Below, in pieces: positions 1 to 7,605 of a stretch of DNA of 64,000 nucleotides; position 1 is the first letter of the stretch; every line of letters begins with the position of its first letter. Under the pieces are notes generated by a model that saw only the letters and a list, made by a program, of their open reading frames with translations, was not told where the DNA came from and did no database searches. The position numbers and the translations under genes are program-made. This DNA comes from Humimonas sp964465015 (GTDB lineage Bacteria; Gemmatimonadota; Gemmatimonadetes; Palauibacterales; Palauibacteraceae), in contig CAYXHP010000072.1 in assembly GCA_964465015.1 (NCBI GenBank), forward strand, positions 22,239 through 86,238, given 5' to 3'.

Positions 1-2
1 TC

Positions 3-92
3 CTCGGCCTGATGCTGGCGGGGGCCGGAGCCGGTCTCATCGCCTGGGGGCGGAGCCTCGCCCGCAGACCGGCCGAACGGTCCGGCCCATGA
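3..92 (+). CDS. C-terminal end of a membrane protein (starts before the window)
   Basis: Only the last 29 codons are inside the window. The frame is open from the left edge and stops with TGA at 90-92. The visible peptide is a Leu/Ala/Gly-rich stretch (LGLMLAGAGAGLIAWG) followed by a basic tail (SLARRPAER), which is what a final transmembrane helix with a cytoplasmic tail looks like. No family can be named from this fragment. The next gene begins 25 bases downstream on the same strand. Confidence 0.5.
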   Translation, partial: LGLMLAGAGAGLIAWGRSLARRPAERSGP

Positions 93-117
93 CCGCTCCC
101 GGCTCGGGAAGCCTTCC

Positions 118-945
118 ATGACCCGCTCCCGAACGCTACCATGGGCCATGCGCTCCGCCAGGATCGGACTCATCGGGGACCGTGACCCGGACGTGGTCGC
201 GCACCGCGCCATCGAGCGCACTCTGGCCCTCGCCGCGGACGAGCCCACCGGATCACCCGACGCCGACGGCACGGCGAGCGCGGACCGGTCGGGCATCGCC
301 GCATCGGCCGGGACCGCGGCCGCCACAGTCTGGGAGTGGCTCCCCACGGCGGGCCTCGCCGCCATCCGATCCGCCGACCTGGAGCCGTTCGACGGCCTGT
401 GGGCCGTGCCCGCCACGCCCTATGCGAGCGAGGAGGGGGCGCTGCGCGCCATCCGCTTCGCGCGGGAGACGGGCCGGCCCTTTCTCGGCACCTGCGGGGG
501 CTTCCAGCATGCGCTGCTCGAGCTCGCCCGGCATGTCCTGGGGCTCCGGGACGCCGGCCACGCGGAGACGGACCCGACCGCACGCGACCTCGTCGTGGTA
601 CCGCTCGCCTGCTCCCTGGTGGAGACGACGGGGAGCGTGCTCCTGGCCGAGGGCTCCCGGCTCCGCTCGATCTGCGGCGCGGACCGTCTCCTCGAGGGCT
701 ACCACTGCAGCTTCGGCGTGAACCCCCTGTTCCGCGAGGCGTTCGAGGAAGCCGGCACACGTTTCGTGGCGACGGACGAGGAGGGAGACATCCGGGCCTT
801 CGAGCTCGAGGGACACCCCTTCTTCCTCGGAACGCTGTTCCAACCCGAGCGAGCCGCGCTGTCGGGCCGCGTCCACCCGGTGTGTGACGCGTTCCTGGAG
901 GCCGCGCGACGGCACGCGTCGTCGCGTGGCCGGGCCGCGACTTGA
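118..945 (+). CDS. Class I glutamine amidotransferase-like protein, related to the C-terminal part of CTP synthase
   Basis: The 275-residue protein resembles the glutaminase domain of CTP synthase without the synthetase domain. Visible landmarks are ARIGLIGDRDP near the N-terminus, FDGLWAVPATPYASEEGAL, and the nucleophile elbow FLGTCGGFQH with Cys126. The usual His-Pro-Glu near the C-terminus is replaced by FQPER (Gln242-Pro-Glu244), so the Cys-His-Glu triad is incomplete and glutaminase activity is doubtful. Stand-alone proteins of this kind are known as CTP-synthase C-terminal-region-related proteins; some are described as selenoproteins, but here the nucleophile codon is TGC. The start could also be the ATG at 148, which gives a more family-like N-terminus. 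Its stop overlaps the TTG start of the methyltransferase gene, so the two are probably co-transcribed. Confidence 0.8.
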   Translation: MTRSRTLPWAMRSARIGLIGDRDPDVVAHRAIERTLALAADEPTGSPDADGTASADRSGIAASAGTAAATVWEWLPTAGLAAIRSADLEPFDGLWAVPATPYASEEGALRAIRFARETGRPFLGTCGGFQHALLELARHVLGLRDAGHAETDPTARDLVVVPLACSLVETTGSVLLAEGSRLRSICGADRLLEGYHCSFGVNPLFREAFEEAGTRFVATDEEGDIRAFELEGHPFFLGTLFQPERAALSGRVHPVCDAFLEAARRHASSRGRAAT

Positions 946-2018
946 ACGAACAGCCGGCCACGCTCCGGATCGAGATCGACCTGGCCATGGATCCGGGCGA
1001 GGCGTTCGCCCGCGTGGTCGAGGAGATCCGGTTCGGGCTCGACCGCCGGGGCCTTCGTTTCAGCGCCGGTCCGGACGGAGGACTGCTCGAGCGAGGCCGG
1101 CCCGTGGCCCGGGTCGTCGAGTGGGAGGCGGGCCGGAAAGCCGTCGTGGACTGGCATCCCGAGAGCTGGAATCCGGAGACCTCGACCCGGCTCGAGATCC
1201 GGGCCGAACCGGTGGCCCCGGGCGCCCGGGTCACGATCGAGCAACGGGGATGGGAAGTCGTGGTCGGCGGCTCGGAGGAGCTGACCGGCTGGTTCGGCGG
1301 TGAGCTCGCGGCGCGGTTCCTCTTCGCGATGGCGCCGGGCGCCGTGGGCGATTGGCTCACCGACCGCCAGGCCCGCCGGCCCACCGGTCCGCAGTCGGCC
1401 GAGGTGTACCGAGACCCCCTGTACCACTACCCGGGCTTTCACGTCCTCCTGGACGAGCTCGACCTCCGGCCCGGAGACCGGCTCCTCGAGGTAGCCTGCG
1501 GCGGCGGCGCGTTCATGCGCATGGCCCTGGAAAGCGGCTGCCGGGCCGCGGCGATCGACTTCAGCCCGGAGATGGTCCGGGTGGCCCGGGATCTCAACCG
1601 CGAGGCGATCGCCCACGGCCGGCTGGAGATCGCGCGGGCGGACGCCGCCGCCCTCCCGTTCGCGGACGAGACGTTCACCTGCGCGACCATGGCCGGAGCG
1701 CTGGGCTTCCTGGAGGACCCGGTCGCCGCCCTGACCGAGATCCGGCGCGTCCTCGCCCCCGGCGGGCGGGCCGTCATCATGGGCACCGACCCCGAGCTCC
1801 GGGGGACACCGGCCGCTCCGGAGCCGATGGCCTCGAGGCTGACGTTCTACGACGAGGAGGGGCTCGAGGAGCTCGGCCGTGCCGCCGGATTCGCCGGGGT
1901 CTCCGCCGTGCGCCGGAGCCTGGACGAGCACGCCCGGACCGTCGGAATCCCCGAGGAGCACCTCGTCCTGTTCGACTCGGTCCCATCGCGCTTCCTCCTC
2001 CTGCGGAAGGACGCGTAG
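942..2018 (+). CDS. START-like domain fused to a class I SAM-dependent methyltransferase
   Basis: The 358-residue protein has two parts. Residues 1 to about 125 look like a START/SRPBCC ligand-binding fold (alternating strands, LRIEIDLAMDPGEAFARVVEE, then TSTRLEIRAEPVAPGARVTIEQRGW). Residues from about 150 form a Rossmann methyltransferase: LLEVACGGGAF is the glycine-rich SAM loop at about 181-190, followed by AAAIDFSPEM, and by ALPFADETFTCATMAGALGFLEDP as the motif that positions the acceptor. The substrate is unknown; the hydrophobic-ligand fold suggests a small or lipid-like molecule. The TTG start is chosen because it forms a TTGA overlap with the preceding stop. Confidence 0.8.
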   Translation: MNEQPATLRIEIDLAMDPGEAFARVVEEIRFGLDRRGLRFSAGPDGGLLERGRPVARVVEWEAGRKAVVDWHPESWNPETSTRLEIRAEPVAPGARVTIEQRGWEVVVGGSEELTGWFGGELAARFLFAMAPGAVGDWLTDRQARRPTGPQSAEVYRDPLYHYPGFHVLLDELDLRPGDRLLEVACGGGAFMRMALESGCRAAAIDFSPEMVRVARDLNREAIAHGRLEIARADAAALPFADETFTCATMAGALGFLEDPVAALTEIRRVLAPGGRAVIMGTDPELRGTPAAPEPMASRLTFYDEEGLEELGRAAGFAGVSAVRRSLDEHARTVGIPEEHLVLFDSVPSRFLLLRKDA

Positions 2019-2128
2019 ACGGGCCGGCGGCGAGGCACGGGACGCACCGCCCGGGGATTGACACACCCGCACCGCGGGTCGAGGGTGAGATGTCTCCCCT
2101 CTGCCTCCCGCTTCAGGAGGAACCCACC

Positions 2129-2378
2129 GTGAGACGGACTCTGAGCGCCATCTCACTGACCCCGCTCCTCGCCGCGCTGGCCACGCTGGACGCAGCGCGG
2201 CAAGCACCAGAATCCTTTCCAGGGCGTGCCCGCCACCGGCAAGGACATCACCATCCACGGAATCATCATCACGCGGTTCGAGAACGGCCGTGCCGTCGAG
2301 GAATGGGAGGAGGCGGACATGGTCGGCCTGATGCGGCAGCTGGGCGTGGCGGCTCCGCCGGGACCGGCCGACGGTTGA
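2129..2378 (+). pseudogene. Decayed SnoaL-like ester cyclase gene: leader peptide joined out of frame to a C-terminal fragment
   Basis: An AGGAGG ribosome site at 2115-2120 precedes a GTG at 2129 that opens a signal-peptide-like sequence (VRRTLSAISLTPLLAALATL). From about 2202 a different frame carries HQNPFQGVPATGKDITIHG and then a stretch with RFENGRAVEEWEEADM and LMRQLG, stopping at 2376-2378. That second stretch has the hallmarks of the C-terminus of SnoaL-like polyketide or ester cyclases (the PPTGK-like loop, the E-W-x-x-x-D strand and the QLG end). The two parts are in different frames, and most of the roughly 130-residue domain is missing. The simplest reading is an internal deletion with a frameshift. 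Confidence 0.65.
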
Positions 2379-2419
2379 GAGTGGACCGAGCCCGGAATCC
2401 GGCCCGGTGACGCGCCGAC

Positions 2420-2459
2420 GACTACTTTCGTCAACGAAATGGACTCCCGGGGTGTAGTC
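2420..2459. promoter_or_regulatory. Nested inverted repeats upstream of the basic secreted protein gene
   Basis: GACTAC at 2420-2425 pairs with GTAGTC at 2454-2459. Inside it lies a tighter inverted repeat, TTTCGT (2426-2431) and ACGAAA (2434-2439), with a 2-base spacer. The site is AT-richer than its surroundings and ends 69 bases before the ATG at 2529. It could be a regulator site or the base of an mRNA hairpin; the sequence does not decide which. Confidence 0.4.
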
Positions 2460-2528
2460 ACTACGGGGAGATGCTCTCGCGACTTCGCCGTCTGGAGCGA
2501 TCTCCACCCTGCAACGCGGGGAGGGAAC

Positions 2529-3299
2529 ATGAAGCAGAGCCTCGTCATTTCCGTCATGGCGCTCGCTATCGCGACGCCGCTCTCGGCCCAGAGTCGTCAC
2601 CGGCCGGCGCAGCATCGGGAGAACCACCGGCGGGAAGCGCGTCGGGCGACGCCCCACCGCCAGCAAGCTCGCCCGGCGAGGCCCCACCGCCAGCAAGTCC
2701 GCCCGGCGAGGCCCCACCGCCAGCTAGTCCGCCCGGCTCCCGACCGGCACGCGCCGCCCGTCCGGGTGACGCCTCGCGCACGCGACCGCGTGGTGCTCGG
2801 CAACCGTGGACACGGCTCGCAGGGGTCGGATCGGTCGTGGAACCGCGATCGCCAGCGCGAGCGGGACTGGAGCCGGAATCGCGACGCGGACGGCGGCCGC
2901 TACCGGGATCGCGGCGGCGAGCGGGACTGGAGCCGCGACCGCGACTGGAACCGCGAACGGGACCGGAGCTGGAGCCGCGATCGTGACCGGACTCGATGGG
3001 TGGAAGGCCGCGGCCACGACCGCTATTACCTGGCGCGCCCGTGGGAGCACGGCCGGTTCCGATACCTCGGACCGCGCTACCGCTACTCGATCGTGCACTT
3101 CGAGCTCGGCGCCCGGCGCCTGTGGCTGCCGGGAGGCTTCCTGTTCGAGATCGCGGCCTGGGACTGGCCTTACGCGAGCCGGTGGTGCTGGACGTGCGAC
3201 GAGTTCGCCGTCTACCTCGATCCGGGACACCCCGGGTGGTACTTCCTGTATGACGCCCGCCTGGGCGAGCGGGTGCACGTGCGCTTCCTCGGCGGGTGA
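2529..3299 (+). CDS. Exported, very basic Arg-rich repeat protein of unknown function
   Basis: The ATG at 2529 follows a GGGGAGGG ribosome site and starts a typical signal peptide (MKQSLVISVMALAIATPLSAQ). The mature part begins with an Arg/His/Pro-rich segment containing three copies of a ten-residue unit (RPHRQQVRPA type, encoded by 30-bp DNA repeats). An Arg/Asp/Trp segment with repeated RDWSRDRD-like units follows to about residue 155. The last 95 residues look folded and aromatic (HDRYYLARPWEHGRFRY, WYFLYDARLGERVHVRF). This layout is reminiscent of RcnB-like or other small periplasmic proteins, but I recognise no family with confidence. The stop overlaps the GTG of the next gene. Likely periplasmic or cell-surface. 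Confidence 0.7.
   Translation: MKQSLVISVMALAIATPLSAQSRHRPAQHRENHRREARRATPHRQQARPARPHRQQVRPARPHRQLVRPAPDRHAPPVRVTPRARDRVVLGNRGHGSQGSDRSWNRDRQRERDWSRNRDADGGRYRDRGGERDWSRDRDWNRERDRSWSRDRDRTRWVEGRGHDRYYLARPWEHGRFRYLGPRYRYSIVHFELGARRLWLPGGFLFEIAAWDWPYASRWCWTCDEFAVYLDPGHPGWYFLYDARLGERVHVRFLGG
2651..2740 (+). repeat. Three tandem 30-bp coding repeats
   Basis: Three consecutive 30-base units occupy 2651-2680, 2681-2710 and 2711-2740. All begin GCCCCACCGCCAGC; the first two end GCCCGGCGAG, while the third ends differently. They are contiguous, have no spacers and preserve the reading frame, so this is an in-frame minisatellite inside the basic repeat protein. Confidence 0.85.
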
Positions 3300-3532
3300 C
3301 GCTTCGACTGGGTGAGGCCCGCCGCGCCGAGCTGGTCGCGCGACTCCAGGGCTACTACCTGAGCGAGTTCGACGAGAAGCTGAGCGCCTTCCGGGCGGCT
3401 CAGCTCCTCGACTTCATGCTCGGCGCGCTGGGACCACCGGTCTACAACCAGGGCGTGCAGGACGCCCGCGGCTTCATGCTCCGCAAGCTGGACGACCTGG
3501 ACGGGGAGGTGTACGCGCCCGACGTCGGATGA
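3296..3532 (+). CDS. DUF2164 family small protein
   Basis: This 78-residue protein matches the DUF2164 pattern: a helical start with basic residues (RLGEARRAELVARLQGYY), an acidic helix (SEFDEKLSAFRAAQLLDFML), the signature GPPVYNQGVQDAR, and a closing LRKLDDLDGEVY. The family is widespread, small and cytoplasmic, with no established function. The GTG start overlaps the stop of the upstream secreted protein (GTGA), so translation is probably coupled. Confidence 0.85.
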   Translation: MTLRLGEARRAELVARLQGYYLSEFDEKLSAFRAAQLLDFMLGALGPPVYNQGVQDARGFMLRKLDDLDGEVYAPDVG

Positions 3533-3670
3533 GGGCCGCGCTCCAGGTGGCGCAGAGTAGGCGCTTACGGCCCGCCAGCTCCGACCGGCGACCCGTGGTG
3601 GCCGTTGGTGCCCGCGCCGCTGGAGTTCCGGGTCGGGGACCGACTGGCCGTGCCGTTCCATCCGGACAGG

Positions 3671-5545
3671 TCAGCGCGCCGGTGGAGACGCCCCTTCCGC
3701 CACGGGCTCGAGCAGCCAGAACTGGGTAGAGTAGGACACCACGGTGAAGGCGATGGCGCGGCCGTCGGGCGAGACGGCCGGCTGCGTCTTGTCGCTGGGA
3801 TCGGTGGTCACCTGCGTGACCGCACCGCCTTGGGCCGGAACCCGGAAGACCTGGAAGTGCCCGTCGTCCGCCTGCTGGATGAAGGCCACCCAGCGGAAGT
3901 CCGGCGCCGCCCCGATGCCCGAGAACAGCTGCTCGCTCCTGAAGCGGTGGACCAGGCGTGGAGAGCCCCCGCCCCGCGCCACGACGTAGATCGCACGGCG
4001 GTTCAGCCCCTCGGCGGCGTCGAACACCAGGCTGTCGGATCCCCCGGCCCACTGCACCTGGTCCACCTGTCCGCCCAGTCCCTCGATCGTCACGCGGCGG
4101 GCCTTCCTCGTCACCTGCCCCGTGGCTGGATCGATCCCCAGCACGAAGGCGACCCCGCGCCAGCGGCCGTCCTCTCGCACCTCCGTCCCGTACGTGATCC
4201 AGCGCCCATCGGGCGACCAGCGAGGCCAGCCCGTCTCGTGGCCCCCTCGCGTGATCGGCCAGGCCGCTTTCGACCCATCGGCCGGCTTCAGCCACACGTC
4301 GTCGAGGCCATCGGCGTGGGAGTGCAGGACGATCCACCGGCCGTCGGGCGACCAGTCCAGGCTCTGGTCTTCGGCCGGCGAGGCTCGGACCACGGCATCG
4401 GGTCGGTCGGCGGGCGCCGCACGGACTACCCGCACCGTGCCCAGGTCCTGCGCGATGTCCGGGTACCCGAAGTCGTCGACCTTCCGTCGCCAGGTGCCGA
4501 AGGTGAAGGCGACCGTCGACCCGTCGGGGCTCCAGGAGGGCGTCTCCGACTGGAACTCGGTGAGCTGACGTGGCACACCGCCGGTCGCCGACACGACCGA
4601 GAGGGTCACCCGGTAGTCCTGGACGCCGAACAGGACGCGGCCGTCGCGCGTCACCGAGGGCATGTAGCTGTCCCTCGCGAAGCGGGTGAGGACCCGTGAA
4701 GGGCCGCCGGCTGCCGGCCGAGCCCGGAGATCCAGCGTGCCCCGATCGTTGGGGGATCCGTAGTAGAGCGTGCGGCCGTCGGGGGAGAAGGCGAGCGGGC
4801 CGTAGGCGGGCTCGTCTCCCGGGCCCGGATCGGAGCCGCACGGTCGGCTGATGCGCGGCGTCCCATCCTCCACGGCAAGGCACGTCACGGCGCCGCCGCC
4901 CGGGGACCACGCCGGGTAGGAGAGCGCCGTCGGGGCCGGCCTCAGCCGGCCCGCGGAGGCGTCGGAGGCCGCGATCCACAGGGCGGAGCCGTCCTTCCAG
5001 GGCAGTGTGCCCGCCACCTTGGATCCATCGGACGACCACGCCAGGCCCTCGGCCAGGTCCGGATCCACCCGCACGGTGTCACCCTCCGGCGTCACGGCCG
5101 GGACGGGACCGCTCCACAGCCGGGCGCGCGCTCCGCTCGGGACGGCGAAGCTCCACCACGCCCATCGCCCCCGACCGTCCATCTCCCGCGCGACCACGCG
5201 CCGAGCATCCGGGAGCCAGGCGATGAAAGGGATGCGCCGCGCCGCCGGGCCGAGGGTCGTGACCGGACCGCTGGCCGCGCGCACCAGGAGCAGGTGGTCT
5301 CCCGACGTGTAGGCGAGCCACTCGCCGTCCGGGGAGATGGCGCCGATCGGATCCCGGTAGCCCACCGGACCCATCTGGCGCGCGACGGCGACCAGGCGCA
5401 GGCCCGCGGCCGCCGGGAGCCCGTCACCACCCTCCTGCGCCGCCGCCGAACGCGGGACGGCCGGGGCGATGGCCGCCGCCACGGTGACGATGGCCAGTGC
5501 GATGGTGCCGAGGGGGGTCGTCCAGCCACGCATGGTCGGCACCAT
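3671..5545 (-). CDS. Exported TolB-like WD40/PD40 beta-propeller protein
   Basis: The 624-residue protein starts with a signal peptide (a hydrophobic run followed by AVPRSAAAQ) and is then built from repeated PD40 blades. Blade signatures include SPDGEWLAYTS, FSPDGRTLYYGS, SWSPDGSTVAFTF, DWSPDGRWIVLHS, RWSPDGRWITYGT and AVSPDGRAIAFTV. About ten blade-like repeats are visible, enough for one large or two smaller propellers. I see no catalytic domain after the propeller, so it is probably a binding or scaffold protein in the periplasm or outside the cell. The ATG at 5545 is preferred because GGAGG lies about 13 bases upstream; an ATG at 5533 is also possible. It stands alone, divergent from the CPBP gene. 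Confidence 0.8.
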   Translation of the reverse strand: MVPTMRGWTTPLGTIALAIVTVAAAIAPAVPRSAAAQEGGDGLPAAAGLRLVAVARQMGPVGYRDPIGAISPDGEWLAYTSGDHLLLVRAASGPVTTLGPAARRIPFIAWLPDARRVVAREMDGRGRWAWWSFAVPSGARARLWSGPVPAVTPEGDTVRVDPDLAEGLAWSSDGSKVAGTLPWKDGSALWIAASDASAGRLRPAPTALSYPAWSPGGGAVTCLAVEDGTPRISRPCGSDPGPGDEPAYGPLAFSPDGRTLYYGSPNDRGTLDLRARPAAGGPSRVLTRFARDSYMPSVTRDGRVLFGVQDYRVTLSVVSATGGVPRQLTEFQSETPSWSPDGSTVAFTFGTWRRKVDDFGYPDIAQDLGTVRVVRAAPADRPDAVVRASPAEDQSLDWSPDGRWIVLHSHADGLDDVWLKPADGSKAAWPITRGGHETGWPRWSPDGRWITYGTEVREDGRWRGVAFVLGIDPATGQVTRKARRVTIEGLGGQVDQVQWAGGSDSLVFDAAEGLNRRAIYVVARGGGSPRLVHRFRSEQLFSGIGAAPDFRWVAFIQQADDGHFQVFRVPAQGGAVTQVTTDPSDKTQPAVSPDGRAIAFTVVSYSTQFWLLEPVAEGASPPAR

Positions 5546-5678
5546 AGGGGCGGCCTCCCTCCTCCGCCAGACGCCGGTCGGGCGCTACATTGGAAGAGCG
5601 ACGCCGTGATCCTCGCCAGCTCCCGGCCGGAGGCGCGCGCCCGCGTCGTGGCCGTCGAGACCGGAACGGAGTCCCGCC

Positions 5679-6545
5679 ATGAGACGATTCCTGAGGCGGC
5701 ACCCGATCACCTCGTTCGTGCTCCTCGCCGACGCCCTCTCGTGGGCCGCATGGCTCCCGCTCCTCGCGCGGGGGGCGGTCGTGAGACCCGGGAGCGCCGT
5801 CACGCACTTCCCCGGTCTGCTCGGTCCCGCGGCGGCCGCTTTGCTGGTGGTGGCCGCGGGGGAGGGCCGCGCGGGCCTCTCCGGCCTCGTGCGGCGCGTG
5901 ACCGAGGTCACCGTGCCGCCGGCGCGCTTCCTCGCCTACGGCCTGAGTCCTCTGGCCTTCCTCGGCGCGGCGCTGGCGCTCGACGCGGTCACGGGGCGGC
6001 CGCTCCCGGCGGCACGCGATTTCGCGGTCTACTCCGGGCTCCCGGTCCTCCCGGTTCCCGTCGTTGCCCTCCTCGTCTTCGGATTCAACGGCCTGGGCGA
6101 GGAGACGGGCTGGCGGGGCTTCGCGCTCGGAGCCCTGCAGCAACGCTTCGGCGCCGTGAAGGGCACGCTCGTCCTCGCGCTCGCATGGGCCTCCTGGCAC
6201 GCGCCGCTGTTCGGGATCGTCGAGACCTATCGGGTCATGGGGCCAGCCGCGCTCCTGGGCGGCTTCGGGCTCGGGATCTGTGCGGGGGCGGTGGTGCTGG
6301 CGCGCGTCGTGAACCGGACCGGGGGAAGCGTGCTGGCCGCGGCCCTGTGGCACACCACCTACAACCTCACCTCGGCGACGGCGGCCGGCCGGGGGCTGGT
6401 GGCGGCCGTCACCACCACGTGCGTGATGGCGTGGGCCGCCGGGCTCCTGCTACTGGAGTGGAGGAGGCCGCTGGAACGGTCCCGGCTCGCGGTGCCCTCC
6501 ACCGCCGTCCACACGGGCGGATCCGCCGCTCCCGGTGGCCCATGA
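5679..6545 (+). CDS. CPBP family intramembrane glutamic endopeptidase
   Basis: The 288-residue membrane protein has about eight hydrophobic segments and the three CPBP (CAAX protease and bacteriocin-processing) motifs: EETGWRGF with Glu141 and Glu142, a second motif in ALAWASWHAPLF, and a third, HTTYN, in AAALWHTTYNL. These are the glutamic protease residues of the Rce1/Abi superfamily, which cuts within or near the membrane. Bacterial members include bacteriocin-immunity and signalling proteins, so the substrate cannot be inferred. Upstream is the divergent propeller gene. Confidence 0.88.
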   Translation: MRRFLRRHPITSFVLLADALSWAAWLPLLARGAVVRPGSAVTHFPGLLGPAAAALLVVAAGEGRAGLSGLVRRVTEVTVPPARFLAYGLSPLAFLGAALALDAVTGRPLPAARDFAVYSGLPVLPVPVVALLVFGFNGLGEETGWRGFALGALQQRFGAVKGTLVLALAWASWHAPLFGIVETYRVMGPAALLGGFGLGICAGAVVLARVVNRTGGSVLAAALWHTTYNLTSATAAGRGLVAAVTTTCVMAWAAGLLLLEWRRPLERSRLAVPSTAVHTGGSAAPGGP

Positions 6546-6703
6546 GGACCGGGAGTGCCCGATCGGAGACCCGGCCCCGGCGGTGGGCGCACGCCGGGCT
6601 CCGATGCGCTGGTGTGCGAACTTGGAGCGACGTCCGCCGCGACGTAACGTTGAGTGTCTTGCGCGACCCGATCGCAGGTGCCGCGCAGAACCCGGAGGTA
6701 GCC

Positions 6704-7015
6704 ATGCCTCGATCCCCGAAGGAGCTCCCGCGGCCACGCGCCGCTACGGCCGTGGCCGGCCTCTACCTGTTGGTGGCCCTGATCACGCTCCTCCTCCCGG
6801 TGTTCTCGGGCTCGACGCTTGTGGGCGTGTGGCCGATCCTCCTCGCGCTCCCGTGGAGCGCGTTCTTCCCGCTGGGCCTGGTGAATCACGCGGCTCCCGG
6901 AGTAGCCGGGGCGGCCCGATTCCTCATGCTTCTGGTGGCCATGCTGGCCAATGCCGCCCTGCTCTACCTGGGCATCCGGTGGGCCGGCCGGTGGTCCGCG
7001 GCCCGACGACGCTGA
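6704..7015 (+). CDS. Small membrane protein, about three transmembrane helices
   Basis: The ATG at 6704 has a GGAGG ribosome site at 6694-6698 and opens a 103-residue protein with three hydrophobic stretches (AAVAGLYLLVALITLLLPV-like, VWPILLALPWSAFFPLGLV, and AARFLMLLVAMLANAALLYL) and a basic C-terminal tail. The STLVGVWPILLALPWS segment resembles the small SCO4225-type actinobacterial membrane proteins, but the match is by eye and weak. Function unknown. The zincin gene begins inside or just after its end. Confidence 0.65.
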   Translation: MPRSPKELPRPRAATAVAGLYLLVALITLLLPVFSGSTLVGVWPILLALPWSAFFPLGLVNHAAPGVAGAARFLMLLVAMLANAALLYLGIRWAGRWSAARRR

Positions 7016-7605
7016 CCGCCCATCTCGACCGCCGCCGGGTCCGGCCGATCACCGTGCTGGGCCACGTCGGCGGTGCCTGGCTCAGGAGCCAGAGGGAGCG
7101 CTATCGCCCCGAGGGACGACCCCTGGCGGAGGACGAGGAGGCGCTCCTGGCGCCCCACTTCGGACGGTCCACGCTGAGCTCGGTCCGCATCGCGCTGGTC
7201 CCGGGCAGCGGCCGGCCACCGTTCTACCGGGAGACGACCCGCGTCGCGCTCGACCTCGCGGGCATGTCCGCGATCACGTTGGTGGACACGATCGTGGTGA
7301 ATCGCCGATTCGTGGAGGAGCCGCTCCCCGGGGCGCTCCTGTTCCACGAGCTCGTGCACGTGGTCCAGTTCGAGGCGCTCGGGGCGGAGGAGTTCGCGCG
7401 CCGCTACGTCCTGGGCTGGCTCCGCGGCGGCCTGTCCTACTCGGCCATCCCGCTGGAGCGGGCGGCCTGCCGGCTCCAGGCCACCTTCCAGAACGGAACG
7501 CTCACCGGGCGCGTTGTGGGACCGATGGCCACCGACGGAACGGCTGATCTCGAGGTGCGAACCGGCCGTGCGACGGAACGCCGGGGGACGGGAGGAGCCG
7601 GATGA
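6991..7605 (+). CDS. Zincin-like metallopeptidase-fold protein (HELVH)
   Basis: The protein of about 204 residues contains a HExxH zinc-binding helix, FHELVHVVQFEALG (His119 if GTG 6991 is the start), preceded by VRIALVPGSGRPPFYRETTRVALDLAGMSAITLVDTIVVN. Such compact proteins resemble DUF4157-like zincins, some of which are peptidases or toxin-associated. No signal peptide is visible. Start choice is uncertain: GTG 6991 overlaps the previous gene, and GTG 7054 is an alternative. The ATGA overlap with the following kelch gene suggests co-transcription. Confidence 0.65.
   Translation: MVRGPTTLTAHLDRRRVRPITVLGHVGGAWLRSQRERYRPEGRPLAEDEEALLAPHFGRSTLSSVRIALVPGSGRPPFYRETTRVALDLAGMSAITLVDTIVVNRRFVEEPLPGALLFHELVHVVQFEALGAEEFARRYVLGWLRGGLSYSAIPLERAACRLQATFQNGTLTGRVVGPMATDGTADLEVRTGRATERRGTGGAG

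Noticed and set aside
118..945. Selenoprotein reading of the amidotransferase-like protein
   Set aside because: The nucleophile codon is TGC and there is no in-frame TGA or visible SECIS-like hairpin.
699..2717. 672-residue minus-strand frame
   Set aside because: Runs antisense to the amidotransferase and methyltransferase genes and has only Arg/Pro/Ala-rich sequence.
2651..2740. Possible CRISPR repeats
   Set aside because: The 30-bp units are contiguous with no spacers and are in frame in a protein-coding gene; no cas genes are nearby.
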